Part shown: one piece after another, positions 36,659-46,100 of the stretch
Layout of the letters: every line of letters begins with the position of its first letter
How positions within the stretch are numbered: the first letter of the stretch is position 1
NCBI GenBank assembly: GCA_902599655.1
Contig: CACKGC010000001.1
Span: 33,570 to 97,569, forward strand
DNA: 64,000 bases
Source: an uncultured Fidelibacterota bacterium
GTDB taxonomy: Bacteria > Fidelibacterota > Marinisomatia > Marinisomatales > Marinisomataceae
Reading direction: 5' to 3'
Notes under the pieces: model-generated
Databases searched by the model: none
What the model was told of the DNA's origin: nothing
What the model saw: the letters and a program-made list of their open reading frames with translations, nothing else
Translations under genes and position numbers: made by a program

Positions 36659-38161
36659 ATGAAGAAAGAAATCTACATCAGCAAAGGAGTAGGTGAAACT
36701 CGTATTGCCGTGAAAGAAAACGGTAAGTTAGCTGAAATACACGTTGATAAACAATCGCAAGTTAAAACTGTCGGAAATATCTATAAAGGTATTGTTGAAA
36801 ATGTAATTCCAGGTATGCAAGCTGCATTTATAAATATTGGTCAAGATGTAAATGCATTCCTACCTTTTTCAGAAATTTCAGATTCTGAACTTATTGTAGA
36901 AAAAAACAATAAAACTCAAAACTCAAAAGAAGTAGATGTTCTTTTGCAGCCTGGTCAAGAAATTATTGTCCAAGTCATTAAAGAGCCTTTTGATAAAAAG
37001 GGTGCTCGAGTAACTACTGATCTATCGATAGCTGGACGATTTATCGTTTTGATACCTAAATCGAAATATATTGGGGTATCAAAAAAAATGAGAGATAAAT
37101 ATGAAAGAAGACGTTTGAAAAAAATTGCAATGGAAATTAAACAACCTGGCTTAGGAATGATCCTCAGAACAGTTGCTGAGGGTAAAACTGACTCACAAAT
37201 TGAAAATGACTACAAATCGTTGATTAAAAAATATAATGACCTTCTTTATAAGGCTGAAAAAAATAAGGCACCTAAACTTATCCATAATGATTTGAAGGTA
37301 ACCTCAAGTGTTTTAAGAGATTTGATTAGTGAAAAAGTTGAAAAAATCATTGTTGATTCAAAAGAAGATTACAAAAGAATCCAAAAAATGATCAAAGAAG
37401 ATGCTTTAGATATTGGAGATGCTTTAGAGCATTATAGAAAAAGAGAGCCATTATTTAAGGAAAGTGGTATCAATAATTCTATGATGAAATTATTAAGAAA
37501 AAAAGCATGGTTAAGAAGTGGTGCATACTTGATTATTGAAAGAACTGAAGCTATGGTTGTAGTTGATGTTAATAGTGGAAAGTTTGTTGGTAAAAAAGGT
37601 CATGAAGAAAACTCTTTGAAAATAAACTTAGAAGCTGCAAAAGAAATTTGTACCCAATTAAGATTAAGACATCTATCAGGATTAATATTAATTGATTTTA
37701 TTGATATGGTTAAACCAGAGAATCGCAAAAAAGTATTTCTTGAGATGAGAAAAGAACTCAGAAAAGATCGTGCTAAAGTTGCTGTATCAGAAATATCGGA
37801 ATTTGGTATTTTAGAAATGACAAGAGAACGAACAGGTTTAAGTATTATAGATTCATTAACAGATTGTTGTGAGGTGTGTAATGGAAACGGAAGAATCATT
37901 TCAAAAGATACATTATTAACAAGAATTGATTATTGGTTAAGGGATTATAAGAAGCAAAATAAAGATTTAAGATTAAAATTATTTTTGCATCCTGAATTAT
38001 CAGATTATCTCAAAAAAGAAAAGACGCGAGACTATATAAGATTGATGTGGAAAAATTTTATCTATTTAAAAGTAGTTAATGATGATACAATGAATAAAAA
38101 TCAATTTAGATTTACAAAGATGTCAGATTCAAAAGATATCACAAATGAAATAGGTACTTGA
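36659..38161 (+). CDS. rng: Ribonuclease G/E family
   Basis: KKEIYISKGVGETRIAVKENGKLAEIHV, VDVNSGKFVG, LSGLILIDFIDM, CEVCNGNG; ATG at 36659 preceded by gagg. Confidence 0.93.
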   Translation: MKKEIYISKGVGETRIAVKENGKLAEIHVDKQSQVKTVGNIYKGIVENVIPGMQAAFINIGQDVNAFLPFSEISDSELIVEKNNKTQNSKEVDVLLQPGQEIIVQVIKEPFDKKGARVTTDLSIAGRFIVLIPKSKYIGVSKKMRDKYERRRLKKIAMEIKQPGLGMILRTVAEGKTDSQIENDYKSLIKKYNDLLYKAEKNKAPKLIHNDLKVTSSVLRDLISEKVEKIIVDSKEDYKRIQKMIKEDALDIGDALEHYRKREPLFKESGINNSMMKLLRKKAWLRSGAYLIIERTEAMVVVDVNSGKFVGKKGHEENSLKINLEAAKEICTQLRLRHLSGLILIDFIDMVKPENRKKVFLEMRKELRKDRAKVAVSEISEFGILEMTRERTGLSIIDSLTDCCEVCNGNGRIISKDTLLTRIDYWLRDYKKQNKDLRLKLFLHPELSDYLKKEKTRDYIRLMWKNFIYLKVVNDDTMNKNQFRFTKMSDSKDITNEIGT

Positions 38162-38194
38162 AAAGGACAAAATTAGCTATTAAGTTCCCACGCT

Positions 38195-38569
38195 ATGTTT
38201 GCAATTGTTGAAATATATGGAAAACAGTATAAAGTCGCTAAGGGCGACAAAGTCTTAGTTAATTCTAAGATTGATGTTGCTGAAGGAAAAACTATCAAGT
38301 TTGACAGTGTGAAAGCTATCTCAGACAAAGATAAAAGTATTTTTGAAGCGAAAGACTTGGCCAAATACAATGTTAGTGCTAAGGTGCTTGAACATTCAAG
38401 GGATGCTAAGGTTACAATTATTAAGAAAAAAAGACGAAAAGGCTACCAAAGAAAACGTGGTCACCGTCAAGATCTAACACTATTGCAAATTCAATCTATT
38501 TCAGCTGCTAAAACAAAAAAACCAGCTGCTAAGAAACCAGCTGCTAAGAAAACTGAAAGTAAAAAATAA
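38195..38569 (+). CDS. rplU: 50S ribosomal protein L21 with Lys/Ala-rich C-terminal tail
   Basis: MFAIVEIYGKQYKVAKGDKVLV, KKKRRKGYQRKRGHRQ; tail KKPAAKKPAAKKTESKK. Confidence 0.96.
   Translation: MFAIVEIYGKQYKVAKGDKVLVNSKIDVAEGKTIKFDSVKAISDKDKSIFEAKDLAKYNVSAKVLEHSRDAKVTIIKKKRRKGYQRKRGHRQDLTLLQIQSISAAKTKKPAAKKPAAKKTESKK
38521..38550 (+). repeat. 15 bp x 2 perfect in-frame tandem repeat in rplU
   Basis: ACCAGCTGCTAAGAA repeated exactly twice, with a degenerate copy upstream at about 38502. Confidence 0.9.
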
Positions 38570-38581
38570 GAGGAATTAACT

Positions 38582-38836
38582 ATGGCTCATAAGAAGGGAC
38601 AAGGAAGTTCAAGGAATGGTAGAGATTCTAATGCTAAAAGACTAGGCGTTAAAGTTTCTGACGGACAGTCTATTTTAGCTGGTGGAATTATTATAAAACA
38701 AAGAGGTACAAAGTATCATCCTGGAAGAAATGTAAAAAGAGGAAATGATGACACTTTATTTGCTACATCTCATGGCTTAGTCAAGTTTAGCAAAAAAGGT
38801 GGTACTACCTTTGTTAGTGTTCAAGAATTAAATTAA
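38582..38836 (+). CDS. rpmA: 50S ribosomal protein L27
   Basis: [29 protein letters not shown]...[13 protein letters not shown]. Confidence 0.98.
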   Translation: MAHKKGQGSSRNGRDSNAKRLGVKVSDGQSILAGGIIIKQRGTKYHPGRNVKRGNDDTLFATSHGLVKFSKKGGTTFVSVQELN

Positions 38837-38839
38837 GCT

Positions 38840-39775
38840 ATGACTAGACCTAAAATATCATTAATTGGCGGCGGTCAAGTTGGTGGAAATATCGCATTGC
38901 TTTCTGCGCAGAAAGAACTCGGCGATATCGTCATTGTTGATATACCCGAAGCAGAAAACTTCATGAAAGGAAAAGCTTTAGATATTTCACAGCTTCTTCC
39001 TCATGATGGTTACGACGCTAAATTATCAGGTACTTCAAAGTTTGAAGATATTAAAGATTCTGATGTTGTAGTAATAACCGCAGGATTTCCAAGACAGCCT
39101 GGAATGGATAGAGAAGATTTACTTCAAAAAAATCTGGATATAATGACTAATGTTGCTAATCAAGTCAAAAATTTTGCACCAGATGCTTTTGTAATTGTTG
39201 TTTCTAATCCTTTAGACGCAATGGTTTACGCTTTTCATAAAATTTCTGGGTTTGCAAAAAATAAAGTGGTGGGAATGGCTGGAGCTTTAGACAGTGCTAG
39301 ATTTAGATCATTTATCGCTGAAGCAACTAATTTATCATCTCAAGATGTGAATTGTATGGTTTTAGGCGGTCATGGTGATACTATGGTACCTGTAAGTAGG
39401 TTAGCTACTGTAGGAGGAGTTCCTTTATTCTCTTTACTTAGCAAAGAAGAAATTACAGCTATCGAAGACAGAACCAGATTTGGCGGTGGAGAAATAGTGA
39501 AACTTTTTGGAAAAGGTTCAGCATTTTATGCGCCAGCTCAATCTGCTGTTGAAATGATTGAAAGTTTTGTAAGAGATAAAAAAAGAGTTATTCCCTGTGC
39601 TTCACTATGTGAAGGAGAATTTGGTATTGATGGATACTTTATAGGAGTACCAACAGTCATAGGTTGTGGTGGTGTAGAAAAAATTCTGACCTTTGATTTA
39701 AATGAAGAAGAACAGAATGCCTTAAATAATACACTTACTGAAGTTGAAAAAACTGTTTTAGAAACAAAACTTTAA
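38840..39775 (+). CDS. mdh: Malate dehydrogenase
   Basis: ISLIGGGQVGGNIA, VSNPLDAMVYAFHKISG, VLGGHGDTMVP. Confidence 0.95.
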   Translation: MTRPKISLIGGGQVGGNIALLSAQKELGDIVIVDIPEAENFMKGKALDISQLLPHDGYDAKLSGTSKFEDIKDSDVVVITAGFPRQPGMDREDLLQKNLDIMTNVANQVKNFAPDAFVIVVSNPLDAMVYAFHKISGFAKNKVVGMAGALDSARFRSFIAEATNLSSQDVNCMVLGGHGDTMVPVSRLATVGGVPLFSLLSKEEITAIEDRTRFGGGEIVKLFGKGSAFYAPAQSAVEMIESFVRDKKRVIPCASLCEGEFGIDGYFIGVPTVIGCGGVEKILTFDLNEEEQNALNNTLTEVEKTVLETKL

Positions 39776-39778
39776 TTC

Positions 39779-40516
39779 TTGAATTTTATCAAAACATATT
39801 TCTTTTTATTAATACTCCTAACAAATCTTTTAGCTCAAGAGAATTTCCTAGTCGAAACTAAAATAAATGCCTCTTTTAAAATGGGGTCCATGCAATCTGA
39901 ATCAAAAACTATTTATTCAGAAGATACATTTTCTTCAAATGTTAAGTTTGCATTTAAGGGGAAAGGCGTTGCAAGATTAATGAGCAGAGAAATGCACAAT
40001 GGAACAATTATTTCATTAAATGATTCTACTGTATCAAATATTGATTTCAAGAAGAAAAAATTTTCGATAAAAACGTTTAATGAAATTCTTAAGGATAAAG
40101 AGAATAAAAACAATCAGAACGAAAATGATAACCAAAATAATTCTGATAATGAAAATATTAACCAAGAATTAAAATTTATTATTTCTGAAGAATTAGAATT
40201 GATCAATGGATTCGAAGCTTACAAGCTCACAATTGAAAGGGATGGAACTAATGAAATTTGGTTTTCAAAAACTCTAAGAGAACCTGATTTTGTAACTAAG
40301 ATTAAAAATGAAATTTCGGAGTTTCAAAATAGTTGGGCTGATATGTCAATTGATCTAACCGAATACGGAATAGATAAGGATTCTATAATTGTTAAAATGT
40401 CTACAGAAAGTGAAGATGGGAATTTTAATTTTGATTTAATTTCTTTCCAAAAATTTTTGGGGAATGACGAAGAATTAAAAGTACCTGAAGATTATAAAAA
40501 AGTTCGAAAAATTTAA
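39779..40516 (+). CDS. Exported protein, uncharacterised (DUF4412-like)
   Basis: TTG start 3 bp after mdh; signal peptide ending NLLAQENF; extended beta-rich pattern. Confidence 0.6.
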   Translation: MNFIKTYFFLLILLTNLLAQENFLVETKINASFKMGSMQSESKTIYSEDTFSSNVKFAFKGKGVARLMSREMHNGTIISLNDSTVSNIDFKKKKFSIKTFNEILKDKENKNNQNENDNQNNSDNENINQELKFIISEELELINGFEAYKLTIERDGTNEIWFSKTLREPDFVTKIKNEISEFQNSWADMSIDLTEYGIDKDSIIVKMSTESEDGNFNFDLISFQKFLGNDEELKVPEDYKKVRKI

Positions 40517-41253
40517 TTATTTTTTACAATATTATTCATATCCTGAAATAACTTTTCTTCTCTTTTAAATGGTCTATCTAATAAAATGCCCCTATTAAAT
40601 AAATCATATGCTTTTTCTTCGTTGCCTAGTTTTAAATGAGTTTTTCCAAGCCAATAATATGTGCCTATATAATCTGGATTTAGCTCTAAACTCTTCTCAA
40701 GAAAAAATCTTGCTTGCTCAAAAGAACCTTGGGGAGGTTCTGAAAAAAGAAATGATGCTATTCTACGTGATGCTTTACCTAAGCTGGCGAGCTTATAGTG
40801 CCATTGTCCCATTATATTATAGCAAAATTCATCATCTGGTAATAGCTCAATAACTTTCAATGACAACTGTTCAATTTTCTTTGATTGTTCTATTTGCTTT
40901 CTAATACTTTCTTCCTCAACAGTTTTACCTAATGCAATAACGTACCATTTTAATACATTTGGATCCTCAGAGTTCAGGCTAAACGCATGATCAATGTATT
41001 TAAATGCTTTTTGAGCATTTTCTTTATCTTCTTTTTGTTGGATTGCTTTTTCAGATAAGTAATGATGAGTAATAGATAGTCTTAAAAGAATATCTTTATT
41101 ATTGGGATAAGAATTATTTAGCTCTTCAAGGGGGATTAGAGTTTCATTAAAGTTAAAGGCGCTTAAATCCTTATCTATTTTTGAGAAATCTTGAGCAAAT
41201 GTAACGCTATAATAAATAGGGATTATAAAAAAAATTTTGAGTAAAAGATTCAA
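40513..41253 (-). CDS. TPR-repeat exported protein
   Basis: Signal peptide ending SVTFAQDF; repeats such as ARFFLEKSLELNPDYIGTYYWLGKTHLKLGNEEKAYDLFNRGI. Confidence 0.8.
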   Translation of the reverse strand: MNLLLKIFFIIPIYYSVTFAQDFSKIDKDLSAFNFNETLIPLEELNNSYPNNKDILLRLSITHHYLSEKAIQQKEDKENAQKAFKYIDHAFSLNSEDPNVLKWYVIALGKTVEEESIRKQIEQSKKIEQLSLKVIELLPDDEFCYNIMGQWHYKLASLGKASRRIASFLFSEPPQGSFEQARFFLEKSLELNPDYIGTYYWLGKTHLKLGNEEKAYDLFNRGILLDRPFKREEKLFQDMNNIVKNN

Positions 41254-42275
41254 GGATAAAATCTGTACATTACTGGTTGATGGTCGGATATTTTGCCATC
41301 TACATTGTTATTAGAAATACCAGCTTCGGCAGGAACAGAAATTACATTTGAAGTTGATGTGGCATCTAATGTAAACATTGTCTGATTAATAATGATATGG
41401 TCTAGGTGCGCTGCTGAATAAGAACTTGACCACCCCTGCCAAGAGTAACCGCTTGCAGGGCCCTCGAGAATGCTTAAATCAGTTAATTTAAAAGATGAAG
41501 CTGAATCAAAATTATCCTGATCAGTAAACGGACTAAGGGTAGGATTAGTAATTGACTGAGAACCAACATTATTAAAATCTCCCAAAACAATAACATTATC
41601 GTTTGCTCTATTATTTAAAATATAATCAGTTAGCAGTAAGCTAGCATGGTGTCTTCTTGTTGTTTCATCGCTAGTATCATTCGCATTATAAGAGTCGTCA
41701 CCACAACATTTATAGTGTATTCCAATTAAATAAAGATTGATTGTTTTTATTCCATCTGACCATGTAACATAATTCTCCATGGGTGGCCTATCTGCAAACT
41801 GATATGAAGCGTTGTTAGCATAATCAGAGTCGCCATCATCACCATTTGGCGTGTCAGCCCATAACTCATTTTTAGAATTAAAAGTCACATATTGATTCTT
41901 GTATACTAAAGCAAATCCTAAATTTCCAGATTCTTCATCAAACACATAAGAATAGTTTGGCATAGTATTAACCATACTAATTAGTTCTGACTCTGATCTC
42001 ATTTCTTGAAAGAAGTAAATATCAGCGTTCCATTTTTGCATTAAATTCTTAACATAATCTTTAGTTGATGAATGCTGTGGAAATTGTCTGATATTCCATG
42101 TCACAATTTCAACTTGGTTAGATAAACCATAGTCTACTGCGTTCGGAAATTCGTAAGGGTTAGTATTATCTCCTCCGCCATTATCATCTCCTGAATCTGT
42201 TGGAGAACTACTACCGCCAGAGCACGCAAGAACGAAAATAATAATTAATAAATATTTATCTAATAGCTTAATCAT
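41250..42275 (-). CDS. Endonuclease/exonuclease/phosphatase family lipoprotein
   Basis: Lipobox FVLACSGG; VEIVTWNIRQFP, FFQEMRSE, LIGIHYKCC, VIVLGDFNN, LDHIIIN, ISDHQPVMY. Confidence 0.88.
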   Translation of the reverse strand: MIKLLDKYLLIIIFVLACSGGSSSPTDSGDDNGGGDNTNPYEFPNAVDYGLSNQVEIVTWNIRQFPQHSSTKDYVKNLMQKWNADIYFFQEMRSESELISMVNTMPNYSYVFDEESGNLGFALVYKNQYVTFNSKNELWADTPNGDDGDSDYANNASYQFADRPPMENYVTWSDGIKTINLYLIGIHYKCCGDDSYNANDTSDETTRRHHASLLLTDYILNNRANDNVIVLGDFNNVGSQSITNPTLSPFTDQDNFDSASSFKLTDLSILEGPASGYSWQGWSSSYSAAHLDHIIINQTMFTLDATSTSNVISVPAEAGISNNNVDGKISDHQPVMYRFYP

Positions 42276-43179
42276 ATATATAATTTAATAATAAAGTTCC
42301 AACTTGTTGCAAGCTTTGTGGCGAGCAGTTTTCTGGTACATCATTTTGAGTGTGCCAATGATTATAAAATAAATTAGGATAATCAAAATCAATTATATCA
42401 ATTGCTGGTATTTGAGCGTTTTCCCAAAGTGGAACGTGGTCATCATAAATTTCATAACCAATTCTATATTCAAAAGCATTTAATCCTAGTTGATCGGCTA
42501 ACGTCCATATTTCTTTGACCATTTCAGGGTTAATCTGATAAGAAAATCTTTCAATTGGTATTTTCAAATATTTATCTCCTACCATATCCACTATTATTGC
42601 AGATTGTGGTTTAGAAATTGGGAGATTTTTTGAAAAATATTCTGAACCCATAGCGAAAGTATATGGTTGGCCGTTAATTCCAACATCTTCTGCGTCAAAA
42701 AAAACTAGGTCAATTCCAATTGGAGGCTCATTATTTGAAAATATAGTGGCAAGCTCCATAAGTACAGCTGTTCCACTTGCTCCATCATTAGCTCCTATAA
42801 CAGGCATAGATTGTTTTTCTTTATTTGGATCTTCATCTGATAAAGATCTTGTATCCCAATGAGCGCCAATTAACAATCTATCTTGTGATTCAAGATTAAA
42901 TCTAGCAATAAAGTTTTTTCCATCTCTTTCAATATTAGTCAAGTGTTCAAGATATGAAAATTCCTGCGTAATCAATTCCGAAGATAATGAAGTCAAATAT
43001 TCTTCTAAATAATTACTAAACTCTTTATGACCATTAGAACCTGGATTTCTTGGTCCAAAATTACATTGATCAACTAGATGTTGAAATGCTCTATTTGAAT
43101 CAAATTTTGGTATATTTTTTTCAATATTATCAGTTGAACAGCCTACTATAAATAAAATGATTATAAATAAATTTTTCAT
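42268..43179 (-). CDS. M28 family lipoprotein, glutaminyl-peptide cyclotransferase-like
   Basis: Lipobox LFIVGCST; GAHWDTR, GANDGASGTAVLMELA, FFDAEDVG, IYDDHVPLWENAQIPAIDIIDF, HWHTQNDVPENC. Confidence 0.85.
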   Translation of the reverse strand: MKNLFIIILFIVGCSTDNIEKNIPKFDSNRAFQHLVDQCNFGPRNPGSNGHKEFSNYLEEYLTSLSSELITQEFSYLEHLTNIERDGKNFIARFNLESQDRLLIGAHWDTRSLSDEDPNKEKQSMPVIGANDGASGTAVLMELATIFSNNEPPIGIDLVFFDAEDVGINGQPYTFAMGSEYFSKNLPISKPQSAIIVDMVGDKYLKIPIERFSYQINPEMVKEIWTLADQLGLNAFEYRIGYEIYDDHVPLWENAQIPAIDIIDFDYPNLFYNHWHTQNDVPENCSPQSLQQVGTLLLNYIYD

Positions 43180-46100
43180 TATCCTCTTATAGCAACATTT
43201 AAGTTAATTCCAAAATCTCTATCAATTCTTCTTCCTGTAAGGCGAGTATCGGTTTGTCTATATTCATAAAACAAACTTCCAGTAATGTCATCTGTAAGCG
43301 TATAAGTAATTCTTAATATACTTTTTTGTGTATTTGTAAAATTCTGCTCCACAAAATTAATCTTATCTTTTGACCCCTCTTCTGTTTTATTAGAAAAGTC
43401 TAAGTTTAAGCTAATATTCATGTTATTTCTTAGATAAATATTTCTTTCAGAAAATGGAAGTGGAAAACGAATGCCTTTTGAAAAATTATATGTCAATGTG
43501 GCAAGTATACTATTGTCAGATATATAAGTTAACCCGTTAGCAACTTCATCTAAAGTATGTGTAATATTGCTTCTTAAATTTGTTGAAATTCCATTTTTAA
43601 ATGTGGTGCTAATTCCAATCAAAGGCGAAAATGATCTTGAAATTCTTGAGAACTGTAAATAATCATTATTACCATTTTCAAAGGATGAAATGCTAAAGAG
43701 ATTAATAGGCATTATACCCTCTTCATTAAACTTCCATGATAAATTTTGCTTACCAGAAAAAGAATGTTCAATAGACATTGAATTAGCGTATGGTTTTATA
43801 AAACTAATTTTTTCAAGTCCACCTACCCTAAAAGACCAATTTGAAAAAGGAAATCCTTTGGATAAGTAACTACCAAATCCAATGTAGTCTCTTGTAGTTG
43901 AGCGAATATCTATACTATATCCGTTTATGTTTGAAGATATACTCTCATTGAACGAAATCATTAGTGATGATTGAGGATTGAATCTTATGCCTGTTCTTGC
44001 AGAAAATGATTTTTTTATATCTTCATTCCCTGTATTTAATCCAACTTCCGCTATTGAATTTAATCCTAGATTATCTTTAAACCCTAATCGATAGGATAGC
44101 GGAACTCCCCCATCAATTCCATTAGAAACCTTTGTGGTTATATTATTTATGGTGATTGTAAGAGGCTCAATTTTCTTTGACTCATTATATATTCTTTCAA
44201 GTGCAAAGTTATTTTCTAAAGATTTTCTTTTATCCTTTTGATTATCTTTTTCTTCTTTCTTTTCGCTATCTTCTTCTGCATTAAAACTTGCTAACCCGCT
44301 AGACCTTGTTCTAGATGGTGTCTTGGGCCCTTCTCTCTTTGAAACAGGAGTATAAAATATCTCAATAAATTCCGTAGGAGATATAGAAAAATTAACTCCT
44401 GAATTTTTCACAAGATTTAAATTTGCAGCATCATAAATACCATTTCTAGGCTGATTCCATGAATAATTTGTATTGTACGAGAAATTAGGTTTAAACCAAT
44501 TCAACCATTGGGGACTAAATGTGTAGTTTAAAGTTTCATTTATGTTTGTTAATGCCCCAACTTTTAACTGATTTAACACTTCATCTCTATAATCTGACAT
44601 ATCGCTTCTAAGATTTTTGGTATAATTGAGTTGAGTATTATCAAACACTTTATAATTAAATGTAAACCTTCTTTCAAGTCCTAAACTAAAATCTTCAATT
44701 AGCTCAGAATTCTTTCTTGAAATTTTTTCAGATAAGTTTCTATTGACACGAATTCCAGTGGTAAAGGTTGATGGCGTATAGAAAAATCTTGTTTCACTTA
44801 ACTTTTCTCCAATGAAAGGGACATTTTCAGCCCACTTAAAAGCTTCAATATAGTTATCGCTTGGAAACCTTAAATTGTAATCCACATTAGTATTGATTTT
44901 GCTTACATCTATTGATTCCATTATTGAATCAGACTTCTTTTGAGTTGAAAGATTAAAACCTGCACTCAAATTATCTATTGAATATTTAATAAATGGATTC
45001 TCTGATTTAACTCGCTTTGAAATTTTACCTGCAATATTAATCGTTGAAGATTTTACCATTACAGAATCTGGCGGTGAACCATTTGTTCTTATATCTGTCC
45101 CTGGAAAGTATTTTGGTGAATTATTAATTATGTTATAGTTAGTTGTAATTGGAAAAGAAATACCAAGACTACTTGGAAAGAAATTTCCTAGCTGAAGATT
45201 ATTATTAAATGTAAAATTTTCTACAGTTTGATTTGTTCCAATCCTCTCTTGGAGAACATGAAAGTCTGCATCTTTTCTGCTATAAGTTAATGTGCTTTGA
45301 CTCAAATCAGATAGATTAAATTTTGACTTAAGTCTAACTGCTGTACCAGTTTCTTTCTTAACACCGCTCAATCGAAGTTCATCAAGCCATATTTCGCCTG
45401 TTATTGGATGATCAGATTCATTTTCAACCCCTACAATGAAATATTGCAATCTTGAAAGTGAAGGGTTCCCAACAATTTCAACATTTTTATAGATAGTACT
45501 ATTGTCATCTAAAAAACTATACTCCTTATAGCTTAATGAATCAGTGAAGGTATCATTTGCATTTAGAAAACTAATAGATTCATCGGTTGCATTTTTAAGC
45601 GAGGTAAGCCAATTAAGGTCTAAATCAATTTCATTTCTTTTTAATTCTTCATCCCAATTGTCATAAACAGGTTTAGTAACTTTATAATATTCATCACCAT
45701 TACCAAATTGGATGAAAAATTTTAAATCTGTTTCTTCTTCCGAAGCAAATTCACTATTACCATATACAAACATTTTCATTCTATCATACATAAGGAAACT
45801 CTGTCCCTTTTTCTCATCCATCGCCAGAATTTTTTTTGCAGCACCTTTATAATTTGGATCCAGATTTTCAAATTGTAATACTAGGGATTGCTCTTTTGAT
45901 CTAATCTGATTTATTTGATCGTATTCACCGAAAACTCCTTTTGGAGGTACATAATTTGGGTTGTCCTCATCGTTGATTACAGAAACGATAAATGTACTAT
46001 CTTGTAATGTATATGATTCTGTATTTGCTAGAGATGTTCCAAGTTCTTGCCAAGCATTTCCAACTAATTCGATTTTAGCAATTTCTAATTTTGTTTCTTC

